A DNA stretch of 64,000 nucleotides, taken from assembly GCA_963971285.1 (NCBI GenBank), contig OZ020248.1, positions 3,410,001 through 3,474,000 on the forward strand. The letters are read 5' to 3'. Of this stretch, positions 31,314 through 46,300 are shown piece after piece. Position numbers and translations under genes: made by a program. Under the pieces are notes generated by a model. The model did no database searches and was not told where the DNA came from. It was given only the letters and a program-made list of their open reading frames with translations. This stretch comes from Astropecten irregularis (taxonomy: Eukaryota > Echinodermata > Asteroidea > Paxillosida > Astropectinidae). How positions within the stretch are numbered: position 1 is the stretch's first letter; each line of letters begins with the position of its first letter.

Positions 31314-34300
31314 ATGTCAACATCCGCAGATGGCAACGGTAGCTCTGATGGAGTTAAACATACGGCTACGTATAAAGCAGCCAAGATGGAAACATTGACC
31401 AATGGCCAAGGTGAGTATAAGGCTGTGTTCCAAATCTCTGGCTGCGGCTGCAAATAACACACAAGTCTATGGAAACGGCTGTAGTCGCTGGCTAGTGGCT
31501 GCCATAGGTGCGTGTGTAATGTGCGGCCACAGCCAGAGATTTGAGTAAGAATGCATTTTACATTTGTGATTATCTTGGTGTAGCAGCCTGTAGTGTCATG
31601 GTGTAGACTTACAATGTAAGAGGCCCAGTGTATGTTATTTCATTGTAATATTCATATTTCTTCATTCTTTATATCTAGGTCGTGGTCCGTGGCCTGCAGA
31701 AATGCAAAATGATCTTTGTGACGATTCAGCACATCAAGAGAAAGAGCAGCGTAGCGTCCCTAATGTGTCAACCTTGACTGCAAGTTCAAGCCACGTCGGC
31801 CACGATGGTCCGTCGACCAGTACAGATCAGCCACCCCAAACAGCGAGTTCATTCCTGAGAGGCTTCGCTCACCACGTCACGGCCGAGACCTCCAGCAATG
31901 AAGCCCCCTCAACATCCAGCACTAATATCTTCACGGTGGACACCAGTCTCATTCCCTCTGTGCCCAATCAGCTGCAAGCCACGGAGCTGCAGGGACTGGA
32001 AGGGATCAGCGTGTTCAACCAAGAGGAGTTTGAGCGAGGGGTCCTGGAGCAGGTTGACCAGGCCATTTCAGTCAGACAGCAGGCTGTGGATCGGGAGAGA
32101 GCCGAGAAGGACCTGGACCGCGTTCTGACCGATATAAGGTAAGAAGGAGAATTGGAGACTTTATGTCTTTCGGGTCACTCGCGGTCAGGTATTAAAGCAC
32201 CTGGCTGTGTAAAGTTTGTGAGCGTGTGGATTCTCACAACGTTTACATTGCAAAAGCTGGAATTCGAGCTCTGCAATAGTGTCCAATTTCTCTCATGGTG
32301 GGTATTTACCCGGCAGACTTAACACCTTTTTCATGAGGCAGTATGCCCAATACATCATGTGCTGTTCCGATCATTGCCTTGTCCTTGGCCCGTTAGGCCT
32401 GAGCTCTGTTGTTATAGGTAATTTCATACTTTGGTTTTTGCCAAAGAAATGCAATTTCATGAGCCAAAATATACAAAAAGATACAGTAACAATCATCTAT
32501 GAAATTCCAGTCTCATACGGAGGCCAATTTTGAGAAAATTGTGAAAAACGCTCACAGGATTTTAAATCTATTCATATGAGACTTAATCTCCACTTCCCGA
32601 GATCAAAACTGTTTTTGGTCGTTTAGAAAAATATTAACGGTATATTTCTGCCATCATCATCTTTATACCCTGTAAGTTGTAGGTGAATCTTTGATGATTT
32701 CTGTTTTGGTATGTTACCAAAGTATGATTTTTAATACCAATGGCAGTTTTTCTTTGTTGAAGGGCACTATTGTAAAAGGAACTGATATGAAAACTAGAAA
32801 ATTTGAAGAGCCTATAACTTGACTTGTAACAACTGCCTTCTTATTTTCCCCCGGCTGTATAGATCATGCAAAAGGGACCTTGGTCAAGTAGACAGGCTCA
32901 TGTCCATCACAAGTGCCAAGTCGACCTTATCACCTCTAACATTCGCCCAGAAGGAAGTCCAGAGAAATCTTGTCTCCATGCGCACCAAGAGAGAAAACAA
33001 GGTACAAATGTTAAATGCAGCTACAAAGTTTCATCGAATTTCTTGAAAGAATTGAGGTTTCACGTAAGGAAAAAAGATGACAAAAGTCATGCGATGTTGT
33101 GTTGATGGTAGCAATGTTTCAGCTGCTGAAACTGCTAGCCTTCATCAGGCAACTGAAGAACTGGATGCTGCGGTGTCCGTTATTTCCTGTTGGTCTGTGT
33201 CTGCGTTCACAGTACCATATTCAGCGGACTGTTGTCGGGTCACTCCAGATGACATTGTACGGCTCACCCTGCAGTTACCTAGGGGCGTGTCCTTGGAGTG
33301 GTTTTGACGGTCCGCGTCTGCGTTGACAGTACCTTGTACAGCGGACTGTTGACGGGTCACTCCATGAAGTTGAATTGAAGTTTCTTTTGTAAACTGTGTT
33401 TATATGTGGAAGAAGCTTGTCTCCATTTCACAGTGTTGCTCCAGAGGATTTCACATTTCAACTTCAAAAATAAAATTTCATGATAGTTGATATTTTGTTT
33501 GTTTCTTCCCCATAGGTGAAACAACTCAAGACCCTACGTGCTCGCCAGCGCTCTCTACTTGCCAAATTGAGCGGCTCTGACGTAGGTCTGCAGGCTTCAG
33601 ATGAGGAAGGTAAGTAGATGAATCACAAGGTGTATGTACTGGCGGGCATCAGTCATCTGAGACACCAAGTAGATGCCCAGACCTCTTTGTCTGAGACCAA
33701 GACTGAGGCCACCAGCCTTAGATAGACCTAAAGATCCAAGTCAAGGACTAGTCTATGTGATAGATGCACTCGCCGTACTGCGAGTAAGCGTGTATCACAT
33801 GCGTGCAGATTTCCTGATTACTTATGCAAGCCAACCCAGCACTGAGCTCTAGGTTTTGACCAATCAACATCCACGACCTCCATCATGACCCAGACGGAAA
33901 TGTTCTCAAAACAGATCTGATTGGCTGCATAAAATTTGCATGCACGCATGTATCAGACGTTCGTACGTAGTGTTGCACGGAGTAGAACGGGTGATATTCA
34001 GCGACTAGTCAAAGACTTGAAAGAAACAATCGAAGAACCAACGGTTCTTCTCAGAACCACACACTCTCACAGAAGAGATTACATGGTGTCACCGCAAACC
34101 TACAGTACCTTCTTTTAGTACTTCCACCATATGCATAGCTTCAAGTCTTTAATACTAATCTAAGAACCAGTTTGTGAAAATAGCAATAGGAACGTATTTC
34201 TTACTAGCTGAGATGAAATACAGGTTTAACAGCAGACAATGTTTTTTATTTGTAATAGAGGATCAAGACAAGAACGTACAGACGTACCAGAGTCTTCTTT

Positions 34301-37300
34301 GCGGCAGCCCGACCTCCGAAGGCATCCCGACCATGCCCCAAGAGGAGACAGAGCAGGAGCGTCTCATACGACTCGGGGAGATGACTCCCTTTGGTTCCAC
34401 CGTCCAGCCCCAGGCATCCACCAGCAAGCCGGTCCCCGCATCGCCGACCAAACCCAAGCCTCATCCCATGACGGACTTTGAGAAATTCATGGCGCAGAAG
34501 ACGGCCGACGACATGACTCGACGCAAGAAAGCTCCCCCTCGGAAGAAGACGACGCCCGTCAAACCGGCGAGAGAATCTGCAGAAGAGAAAAACCATTCGA
34601 AAGCCAAAGCAACGAGCAAAAACTGGAGAGTTAAAGACAAAGAATCAAGGACGTCCAATAAAATCGAGACACAGAAAAGGCAAAAGAAGGAAAAATCCAA
34701 AAGTGCAAATAAGAAAACCCTGAAGAAGCTCAACCACTCAGACAAGACAGCTATTAGTGACTCATCCGACGAAGAGCCTTATTTTGTCTACAAGCCTGTG
34801 AGAGACGAGTCGTCAAGTTTCCCAAAGGCACGCAAGAAGAGGAGGAAGATCGGCCGAGATCTCAGACCTCACTGGGGGAGCGATGCGGAGATGAGTGACC
34901 ATGACAACGGTGGGGATAGCAACGGTAGTGATGAGGACTACACACCTGGGTTTGATGAATTTGCTCAACCTTCAGACGATGGTAAGTCACTGCTTCTGCT
35001 ACTTCATGGCAATTTTGTCAAGAATAATTAGTAAACTGAATATTATTGTCCCTGGTCACAGGGCCCCATTTGCATTCCTAAAACAATCTCAACTCCCTGG
35101 GGAGTATACAGCCCCTGACTGCTGTAAAGCGCACAAAGGCTAATCAAACCACAAAGCCATCTCTACCCTTGCAGGTACACATTTACTCCTGGGTGAAGAG
35201 AAGCAATATGTGAAAAAGTGTCTTGCCCAAGAACACAAGCACCATTAGCCCATAGCTGGATTCAAACCCACAATCTGTAGATTGACCACAATACCTTGAG
35301 TACGACACGCCAGACCACTAGGCCATAGCACCCAACAGTCTAAACCAAAGCATCACTTTGTAGTCTATCGTCATGTTTTTATCAAATGCTTGGAGTTAGG
35401 AGGGCCTGACACATTACGATCCTAGCAAAATCTTTATCGAAGGCTAAATGACAAGAGGACAAGAACATGCAAGTTGCATGCAAACATTTCTTGTCCTCTT
35501 GCCATTCAGCCTTCGATAAAGATCCTGCTAGGATCGAAACGCATCAGGCCCTTCTAACTCCAATCATTTTATAAATTTCAGGTCATTATTTTGGCTGATG
35601 AGCAGCTTGCAGCAGTTTATTACTTTTGTCATGATTTTATTGCCATTAAATCTCTATCCATTTGATGTGCAGTAGTTTGCTCAATGTTGATAGTCCTCAA
35701 ACGAACACTTAATTAAATGTCATTCCCAAATAGACGGTTATAGGTATTTGATATTTTCTCACCTTTCAGATGAGTCGGAGGCCTCCCCTCTGAAGAAGAA
35801 AGTGACTCAGCGCGGTCGTAAAGCCAGAGTGTCTACGGAGGATTTTGAAGATGGCACCATTGCCAACCTTGACGATCTGAAGAGAGCGTACGGTGTAGGT
35901 GTCAAACGCTCCAGCAGTCATAGGAAGTTGAAATGCAAGGACGATGCCACGCAGGACATGTACTACAGAAGACTGAGGTGAGCACGGGGTACCAGACCAA
36001 GGGTAAGGCCGTGTCCCAAAAATCTCTGGCTGGGACCGCAAATAACACTCAAGTCTATGGAAACAGCTGCAGCCACTGGCTAGTGGCTGCCATAGGTGCG
36101 TGTTTAATTTGCGACCGCAGCCAGAGATTTGGGACATGCCCTCAGTTTCATACACCTGTGAAGCACACCCATCTGCTTAGCATGGTTAAGGTTTGCTTAG
36201 CAGATGCTGGGTACCAGCCAGAATGTCATGTAAAAAAATGCTGGATTTTGGCTGCGGTTTGGAAGTAGATTCCCTGGTTTGAAAAGGAAAATGGAGCTTC
36301 AATGAAAATCCATAACATATTTTCAGCATATGGTTGTCAGAGCCGGAGCCTGAGCCTGAGATTCAGCCTCGTAAATCTCCAAAACATCATCATCTGTGTA
36401 AGCTATGCTGTATGTGATTTCCAACAGGGAGCATCGTAGGTCTGAGTTGCGCAAGAAGCAGGTGAAGATCGAGCACGGAGAGGCTGACAGTGATTCTGAG
36501 CCCGAGGACATGCAGTTTGACGGCGGTCTGACCATACCAGGCAAGATCTGGTCAAACCTCTACAAGTAAGTGCCCTCAGTTGTAAGGCTATGGCAGTGAA
36601 TGACACACAAACCAATGGAAGCCATAGCCAGTGGTTGCAGCTGTTCCCATAGACTTGCATGTTGTTTGCGGCTGCAGCATGAGACTCTATAGGTCTGAGA
36701 TGTGTATTAAATACATCTGCCCTTTTCCAGAAAGTAGGCATATGGGATTTTGTGCACACATTTTTAGCATGAACTGTTATGGGAGAAGTCTTCAGATGAT
36801 AGGAATGACTGGGTTGTGGTACTTGTGGTCTAGTGGTCTAGTGGTCTTGCATGTCGTACTCAAGATCTTGTGGTCATTCTACAGATTGTAGGTTCGAATC
36901 CAGCCATGGGCTAGTGGTGCTTGCCTCCTTAGGCAAGACGCTTTGTCACATATTGCTCCTCTTCACCTAGGAGTAAATGGGTACCTGTGAGGTTAGAGAT
37001 GGCTTTGTGCACTTTACAGCAGCCGGGGCTGTATACTCCCCAGGGAGTTTAGATGGTTTCAGGAAAGTTAATGTGGCCCAATGACAAGGGATAATTTGCA
37101 CTTAGAAACACAGTATTAAGCTCTATATAAATGTAATTTTTTATTGTTCTTGCAGATACCAGAGGGTTGGAGTGAAGTGGTTATGGGAGTTACATCAGCA
37201 GCAGGCTGGGGGTATCGTTGGTGATGAGATGGGTCTTGGTAAGACCATTCAGATGATTGCATTCTTTGCTGGACTCAAGACCAGTAAACTACGCAATCCA

Positions 37301-40300
37301 GGATCCAAGTAAGTCCATACAAACTGAAAACATTTTCTGTTTCCTTTCCAATTTAAGGTACAGTACAGGATTGGTAACATACCCAAACAGAAATGTTCAC
37401 AGATTTATGTATAATTTTCAGGATATGAAGATAGTGCTGATAGAAACAGACTCCTAACATATTTCCGGCCGAAATGCTATATTTATCCATAAATGAGTGA
37501 AACAACAACTGAATAGATTTGAAAATAGTGTGAGCATTTTTCAATGTTTTCTACAGTTTTCGATAATGACATGAGCTGAAAACTTCACAGGAAGCTCCCT
37601 AGGAAGATTTCTGGTGTATATTGCATCATGTTAGCACTTGTAAACCAAGGAAGGGAGTTATGGGTTAGAATCCCTACTGAGCAAGCATCACACGTCAAGT
37701 ATGGCAAACGTTCACTCCGAAAAACAGACTGAGGCTCAATACATGTTAATATAAAACGATCGAAATGTCGTAAATTTTACAATTTTGCATTTTTCTCAGT
37801 TTTCTGCAGTTTATTTGTTTTTTAACATCCAGCTGTGGCAGTATTTATTATATTGCACGAAGAGTGAACCCGACTAAAATTGTGGTCATTTTGGCTTTGT
37901 TCACACTAGGTATATTGGTCTTGGTCCCGTACTCGTTGTCTGTCCGGCGACAGTCATGCATCAGTGGCTGAAAGAATATCAGAAATGGCTGCCTGAGATG
38001 AGAGTGGCCATCTTGCATGATTCGGGATCACACACTGGAACCAAGGTATTAAATCACTCCTTAAAATCTAGAAAATATTACTGAATGTGCTGAGCAAAAG
38101 ACTTGCTAACAAAAGTTATTGTGTATTTTTTTTAAAACTTGATAAAAAGCTTAAATATTTTTGATGTTTATAAAATAACCACAATGGAAACTGGATTAAT
38201 TTTAAATCATTGAAAAGTGAACAACAAATATTATTTATTGGAACAGGGTTCGACTTCGATCCTTGATACGGTATTCCGGGGGTTGCAGGTTCGAATTCCA
38301 CTCCAGTCAATTTTTCTTTGTTCACTTTTCAATGGCTTTAAATTCAGTCAGTTTTCCTTGTGGTAATTTGATGATTGAGAAAATATTCTGATTCAGTTTG
38401 AGACCTTACAATTAGTATCTGTCTTTATTTTGTCACAAATTTTTGTCACCCTTGCACCATAACATGTCAAGTTCGCAAATATTAAAAAACAGCATATGAA
38501 ATGATTCCTGAATTTTGTGCATTTAGCATGGTTACCGTTAATACCTGCCTTAAACAGTGCACCCTCGAATAAGCAAATCCCAACTTTTGTTTTTGAAGAA
38601 ACGCACCTTATACGCGGGTATTTATGGTAATTTGTCTTGTTTTCTCTTGCCATAGAGGGCGCTAATTCATGACATCGCCATGAGTCATGGGACCCTAGTA
38701 ACCTCCTACTCAGGGGTACGTATCCAGGAGAGCGATCTCATCAAGCATGACTGGCATTACATCGTTCTGGATGAGGGTCATAAGATTCGCAATCCTGACG
38801 CGGCGGTCACAAATTCCTGCAAACAGGTAAAAATCTCATCATTAAGTTAATACAGAGACCGACCTCCAGTTCGTAGCCCAATTTCATGGAATCTGTTACC
38901 GTAAACAAAAATTCCTCGCTCATGATGGCAGACTTTTTTGCTTACGGTAAGCATAATTCAAGGGAGAGTTGTCTTTCTCGCTATGGTAAGTAAGGACTTT
39001 TGGCAGATTGCATATGACAGCGTATTAGCAGAAAATGATCATGGCTACCTTAGAAATTTTTTTTACATAAGCACAAAAATAGGCTGTAAAGGATTCCATG
39101 AAATTGGGACCATAATGATATTGGCATATTAAAGCAGATTTAAAAATGCTTGGAGTTAGTTTTGATCCTAGCAGGATCTTTCTCAAAGGCTTCGAGAAAG
39201 ATCCTGCTAGGATCAAAACGTCAGGCCCTCTTAAATCCAAACATTTGATATATTTCAGGTCATTATTTTGGTTGATAAGCATTTTGAAGCAGTTTATTGT
39301 ATTGCAGATTTAATAAATGAAGTTTTAAAGTGTTATGTCAGTGTCACTGCGGCTATCTTTAGTCTGGTTCCTGAACTTAAGATATGCCTGACCACTAATT
39401 CAGTCAAATGGAGCCAGACTGAATATATGTATAATTCATGCTTCAGTTTGTGTGTCAGTTTGTGATAAGAACTCAAATACCAGTACTCCTCAATTTGATT
39501 ATGAAATATATTGTTAAAATCCAGAAAAAAAATGTGACCAATCACACAACTCTCTGGTTATGGTTCGTAATTGAACTAACAAATCAAATTCGGTCTTCAT
39601 TCCGTATTTTCTATTTCCTAGTTCCGTACATGCCATCGGCTCATCCTGTCTGGTTCCCCGATGCAGAACAACCTTCGTGAGCTCTGGTCCCTCATTGACT
39701 TTGTCTTTCCCGGTAAGCTAGGCACCCTACCGGTCTTCATGGAGAAATTCTCTGTGCCAATCACCATCGGTGGCTACTCCAATGCAACGCAAGTACAGGT
39801 GAGAGATGCAACCTTAACCAAGCCGAGCATCCTCTTTGAGTAATCCCCCATGTACTGTTTCTCAGGTTGCAGCATTGCTAATGCTGTGCGTATCTAATAA
39901 ATGATCCGTAGGATATAGAGGTTATTCACTGATGTCATAAAATCACATGATTGGCGGTCAAGCTTTTCTATGTTGTCCATGGTTACCCGTAGGACACTGT
40001 ACGTTGCATGTACACTGAAGCGTATTGTTTCGTGTGTGCAATCATTGTGCTTGACGGCTAATGACGTCATGTGAATAACCTCTATAGCGGTACGTGAGTG
40101 GTTTCATGGCTTATGACTGCCAAAAGAACAAAGAAAATTGACTATTGGGGTCACCACCAACATAGGGCTGGATAGCTCAGTTGGTAAGAGTGCTGGTATG
40201 GTATTACAGAGGTCACTGATTTGAATCCCGCTCCAGTCAATATTTTTGTTGTTCACTTTCAATGACTTAACTATGGATTATTAGTTCCTATTACATGGGC

Positions 40301-43300
40301 TTGATGGAAATCCGAAGGAAGTGTCCCATATGTTTAACCATTCATGAGGTACAAGATTAAATGCACCTTCATAATTTGGTTTTTGTGCCAAAGAAATGCA
40401 GATTCATGGGCAAAAATATCAAGAAAGTTACCGTAACATTCATCTGAGAAGTTTCTAGTCTCGTACAGTGCTCACTTCTTGAGGAATCAATGGAAAACTT
40501 TTATGTTGTTTTTATTTTTTTCAAATCTATTCACACTGGAAGCTTATAGGGCCTATCTTCCTGAGATCAAGGCCCAATTTCACGAACGGTTTGCGATTAT
40601 CGCTAAAGCCTAAATCTATTGCTAAACGGAAAATCGATCGCTACTTTGCTTAGCAATTTTTTGTTTAGCGATGGATTTGGGTTTTAGCGATGATCGCAAA
40701 GTGTTAGTGAAATCGGCCCCATAACTGGCTAGCCTTTCTTGGATAGCCAGCCTATAGGATTTTGTGTACTAAATGTTAGCGCAATCCATCGTACCGTGCA
40801 TTTCTCATAATTATACCTTAACTGCGCACTACTTGATTCATTCCGTAGGTTCAGACAGCGTATAAATGCGCATCGGTCCTACGCGACACCATCAATCCCT
40901 ACCTGCTGAGACGTCTCAAGGCCGATGTCAAACAGAACCTTCAGCTTCCGGAGAAGAACGAACAAGTGCTGTTCTGCCGTCTGTCCGAGGAGCAGATTCA
41001 GTTGTACAAGGACTACCTCAACTCTAAGGAGTGTCAGCTGATCCTCAACAGGGAATACCAGGTACTTTAATAGGTCCCTGACTCCATCTTGCTTCCGTCA
41101 AATGTTGGGTGGGAAACGAAACAAGTCTGCAAGTGAGGTGACGTGGCCTAATGGTCTGGTGTGTCGCACTCAAGATCTCATGGTCATTCTACAGATTGTG
41201 GGTTCGAATCCAGCCATGGGTTTGTGGGGCTTGCATCTTTGGGCAAGACGCTTTGTCACATTGCTCCTCTTCACCCTGGTGTAAATGGGTACCTGTGAGG
41301 GTAGAGATGGCTTTGTGTGCTTGATAAGCCTTTGTGTGCTTTGCAGGCAGCCAGGGGCTGGGTACTCCCAAGGGAGCTGGGCCCGATGACCAGGGATGAT
41401 AATAGTGTTAAGGGTTTTCAAATGCAAGAAACTATTGACGATGCCCTATTGCCACAAATTGATGGATTTATGGTACATATTTTGGACTACAGAATGAGAG
41501 GTCATCACTCAAATTATCAACGATTCATCCAAATTGAGTTTTCAAACCTGAAGTCTAAAAAAGAAAAATTGTTGACCGTACAAATCTGAAAATGAATAAT
41601 TTCTGAACATTAAAAAGTCATTTCATACTGGAAACCCTTATTTTTTTCCATCAAATATTATGAGAAGTTTGAATGGAATTTGCAGTCAGGCGTCAAATTT
41701 TTAAGATTTTGTTTTGAAAATTTGTAGAGTTTTAATTGTAAAAACGCCTTGAGCCGCGTCAACATTTGGCGGAATTTGTGCTATGCAAAAACTATTATTA
41801 TTATATTAAATTTGATTTGATTTGTTGATGTAAATTGATTCAATTCCCCGACTGCACCGTGCAGGTCTTTGCTGGTCTGATTACGCTCCGTAAAATCTGC
41901 AACCACCCCGACCTGGTCAGCGGCGGACCCAAGATCATCAAAGGTGACCAAAGCGCCGAGGCCTTGCAGGCCGCCGAGGATCCCGCAATGCATTATGGGT
42001 ACTGGGAACGCTCGGGCAAGATGATAGTCATCAACTCACTGCTGAAACTATGGCACAAACAGGGCCATAGGGTGCTACTCTTCTCACAGAGCAAACAGGT
42101 AGGGCAATATTAACCTCTATCTAGTATTACCTTCCATCACCATAGTGGAATAGAAAAACTATTGACTGCCTTGCGGGGCAATATGGCCATAGATTGCTGT
42201 TTTCTCAAAAATCAAACTTAATCATCAAAATAACCACAAGGGAAACTGACTGGATTAATTATAAGTCATTGAAAAGTGTACAAAGACAAATTGACTGGAG
42301 CGGGATTCGAACCAGCGACCTCAAGAATACCATTCCGTATTGGGAAGTATTTAGAAATATTTGCTTTCATATTAATAATTGGCAGTACTTGATATAATTG
42401 ATGTATATTCTCTGTGTGGTATAAACATACTCTCTGACTTGGAGGCCATTGGACCCTTCCGGCCTGTCAATCAAACTGTGTGACTGCTTAGACCAATTGG
42501 AGGATGCCTTTTAATCAGGTGACCACGAAAGCCTCGGTCAAACTCGGTCTCATGCTGTATGTAAAAAACACATAGAGGTGGGGCTCAAGAGCAAACCTGG
42601 AACGGTACATAGTTAAAGTAAGGTATAAATAGTAGTGTTCTCCAGGTAGTCTAGTAAGAGGCTATACATGGGTCAAGAATAAATGATCTCGAAGGGGAAT
42701 ATAAGTACTATTGAATGGCTGAGAGTGGAATAGTGACAGCATTTTTTGGTGAATGGTTGCCAGTAAGGCAGTAACAGCATATACTGCTGTTTTAAATAGT
42801 ATAACAGAAATAGCTGCATACCACAGCCAAATTGACAGGTTTGTGTATTTGCTCTTTGCTCAAAATTACCTTGTTTTTCCTTGGCCTAGATGCTGGACAT
42901 CATAGAGGACTTTGTGAAGCACACCTACTCCTATATGCGCATGGATGGTTCAACCTCTATCTCATCACGTCAACCTCTTATCCAGCAGTTCAATGATGTG
43001 AGTTCATATTACAGTTACACATTCAAGTACACTGTAGGATTAAGTTGTGCACAAGCAATGCCTTGAGGATATCAATAGCGCTCCGCACTAATGACGTCAC
43101 AAAATCCCCGGCTGTCAGACAAACATTATTACACACGCGTCTCACACGCGTAGTGTACATGCACGCGCACATGCACATGCGTCTGCATGGTTGCAATGTT
43201 TGTCTGAGATCCGGTGCTATTTTTAGCGTAAGTGCGGAGCCCTATTCTGATGCACATTTTGCCACAAATTAGTGAAAATGTGACTGAGTGATCGAACAGG

Positions 43301-46300
43301 ATTACCAACCAAATGTTTGTGTGATGTTTACTGCTTTTGACTTGTATTTGACCATTGTTTGCTGAGCATAACATTCACAAGGAGTTATGGCTGGCATACT
43401 GATTTTATTTACCAAGGTTGTTGGTGCTTAAGCAAATGTTGGTGCTTATTGGTAAGCAGCTCTATAAAATTGGCCCCTGGTACTTTCTTTTGTTTGCTGG
43501 TACCCAGCAATTAGAATACGTGCACAGTCTCTTAACTGGTTACCACACATTACCGTAGCTGCATTTGATATACACTAGGCAATTTAACTTCATTTTCGTC
43601 TTTTGTTTTTAAATAATAACATATCATTTGAAATTGTCAACAGGACCCTTCAATCTTTGTATTCCTACTGACCACCCGCGTGGGCGGCCTGGGTGTCAAT
43701 TTGACCGGGGCCAACCGAGTGGTCATCTTTGATCCGGACTGGAACCCTAGCACGGACACGCAGGCCAGAGAGCGAGCATGGCGGATTGGTCAGCAGCGTC
43801 AGGTGACCATCTACAGGCTTATCACCAATGGCTCAATAGAGGAGAAGATATATCACAGGCAAGTATTAAATTGCGTGAAAGATGAAAGAGGAATTGGTAA
43901 TGATTGGTAAAAGTCACAGAACAGCACTCACACTTTGTCTGAACCAGCATGTACATGAAATGATAAACCCTGTGAAAATTTGAGCTCAGTCGGAAATCTG
44001 AGTCACGAGAAAATAGCGAAAACCCGACTCAATTATTCTTCTAAAACATAAAGAATGGTTTTGATCTTACCCCGAGATCAAAACTGTTTGCGGTCTTTGT
44101 TTGACTAATTTCTGGATAAATGCACCATTTCAGGCATAAATATTTTAGCGGTATGTTTCTATAAGTACCATCTTTATACCCTGAAATTTGTACATAAATC
44201 TGGGAACATTTCTGTTTGGGTATTTTACCAATCCGATTACTGATTACAAGTCAAAAGCAGTGAACATCACATGAAAATTTGGCTGCCAATCCTGTTTGAT
44301 CAAGGAAGATTGTCCATGCTTAAGCAAATGTTGTGCTTAAGCAGCTCTATGAAATTGGCCCCTGATCATTGACCCTTACAGCTCTAGACGTTTTATCAGA
44401 TTTAATCTGGTACCACATTGAGCTCAGGAACACTTCCTTTGGACTTCTATCAAGCCCTGTAAGAATATGCCGCCTAGCTTGGCTCTATGCACCTGTCTCT
44501 TTTGGAAGCCCACAGTACCAGTGATGGATTTTGGAAGGTTTTAGATGGATAGGCCAACCTTGCATTATGATCTTTGATGTGTTTTATAAAACGTGATTCC
44601 TGAATTTTCTTTGGTATTTGGCATTTGGTTCTGTAAACATGCAGGCAAATCTTCAAGCAGTTCCTGACCAACCGTGTTCTTCAGGATCCCCGCCAGAGAC
44701 GCTTCTTCAAATCCAACGATCTCTTCGAGCTCTTCACCCTCGGCAGCACTAACAGCAATCACGGCACGGAGACCAGCGCCATCTTTGCAGGGGTCGGATC
44801 GGACGTGAAAGTCACCACCAGCAGCTCCAGCCCGTCAAGGAAGAGATCCTCAGAGGTCAGCATCAAGACAGAAAATGGCGCGAACAAGAAGAAGCGCGAG
44901 CTACAAGATGCACAGAAGGAAGGCATCGGAGAAGGCAGCACCTCTCTGTCGAACGGACTCCTTGAGATTCCAGGATCCAGTAAGGAGAAGGGAGAGGTCA
45001 GAATTGCAGACATAAAGCAGGAACCCGAGGAAGAATCAAGGAAATCCTCAAAACTCATCACCTCTTCATCCCCTGCAACGTCCAGTAAAACAGGCAAACT
45101 GCACAAAATGGAGAAAAAGAAGAAACGAAAGGATGCACGTGAGTTCATCTTACATTAATACAGCAATACAAGGAATAAACTGCTGCAAACTGCTCATCAG
45201 CCAAAATAATGGCCTGAAATTTATAAAAGCTTGGAGTTAGGAAGACCTGACACGTTTCAATCCTAGCAGGATCTTTATCGAAGGCTAAATGACAACAGGA
45301 CAAGAACATAAAAGTAAAAATACATTATTACTTGATCCTGTGAGGATCGAATTGCGTCAGGCCCTACTAACTACAGACACTAATACAGCAATAATATAAA
45401 CAGAATCCCACAACTAAATGAGTTTTAGAACATTCTGCTACCACCAATCTTTCAATCCGTACTCCCTCCATGCAAAGGCTTACATCTATATTTTATTATT
45501 CTGAAAGATCTCAGACTGTTACACGCAAACTTCAAAATTTTACACATTTTGGCTATGTGTAGAAATGGTAATGAAACAGTAAAACTTCATAAACACTTCA
45601 TAACAAAGGGCAAATCAAATTCAATTGAAAGACAAGATTTCAGCCTGAAATGACAAAGAACTGCTGTTAATCTTTGCATAAATGACAACTAAACATAATA
45701 TTGACTGGAGCAGGATTCGAACCAGCGACCTCCTGAATACCGTACAGGCACTCTACCAACTGAAATCATTTTTTCTCTGTTTATCTTTCAATGACTTAAG
45801 GAATTCAGCCAGTTTCATTTGTGATTATTTGATGAATGTAATAATCTAGACTGTGTACTATGCCGAGGAAAAGTGATGTGTCCTTAATTTTGATGGTGTT
45901 TTTGGTTTGAAGGACTTGACGGTCATCGCATCGCTCACTTGGCCAAGCACACAGCGTACCGACCCAAGAAGGAAGAGGAGGACAAACCAGAGCAGACTGA
46001 TGAACAGCAGGATGACTATGTACTCAGTAAACTCCTCAAGAAATCAGGTAAGAAAACCTGGCTCATCATAGGAGTTTAGGCCAGACAGTCACCCTCTGGG
46101 CACCTTCATCTTAGAGCTCTAGTTTACAATCGTGGATAAGCAAGAAAAAATCAACAGTGTGTTTCACTCTTTGTTGTGTTTTTCTCTGACATTACAAAGT
46201 GAAGAAGGATTGCCATAAGAATTACGAATTTAACTTCATGATTTTCAAGAAAATGGTTTGGGGCCAATTTCACGGCCCTGCTTAGCACCAAAATTTGCTT

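Noticed and set aside
34081..34258. Upstream extension of ERCC6 exon 5 from ATG 34174
   Set aside because: The acceptor at 34258 restores phase with exon 4; the preceding codons are intron read-through.
34246..34745. Antisense ORFs over ERCC6 exon 5
   Set aside because: Shadow frames of the Lys/Ser-rich CSB linker on the plus strand.
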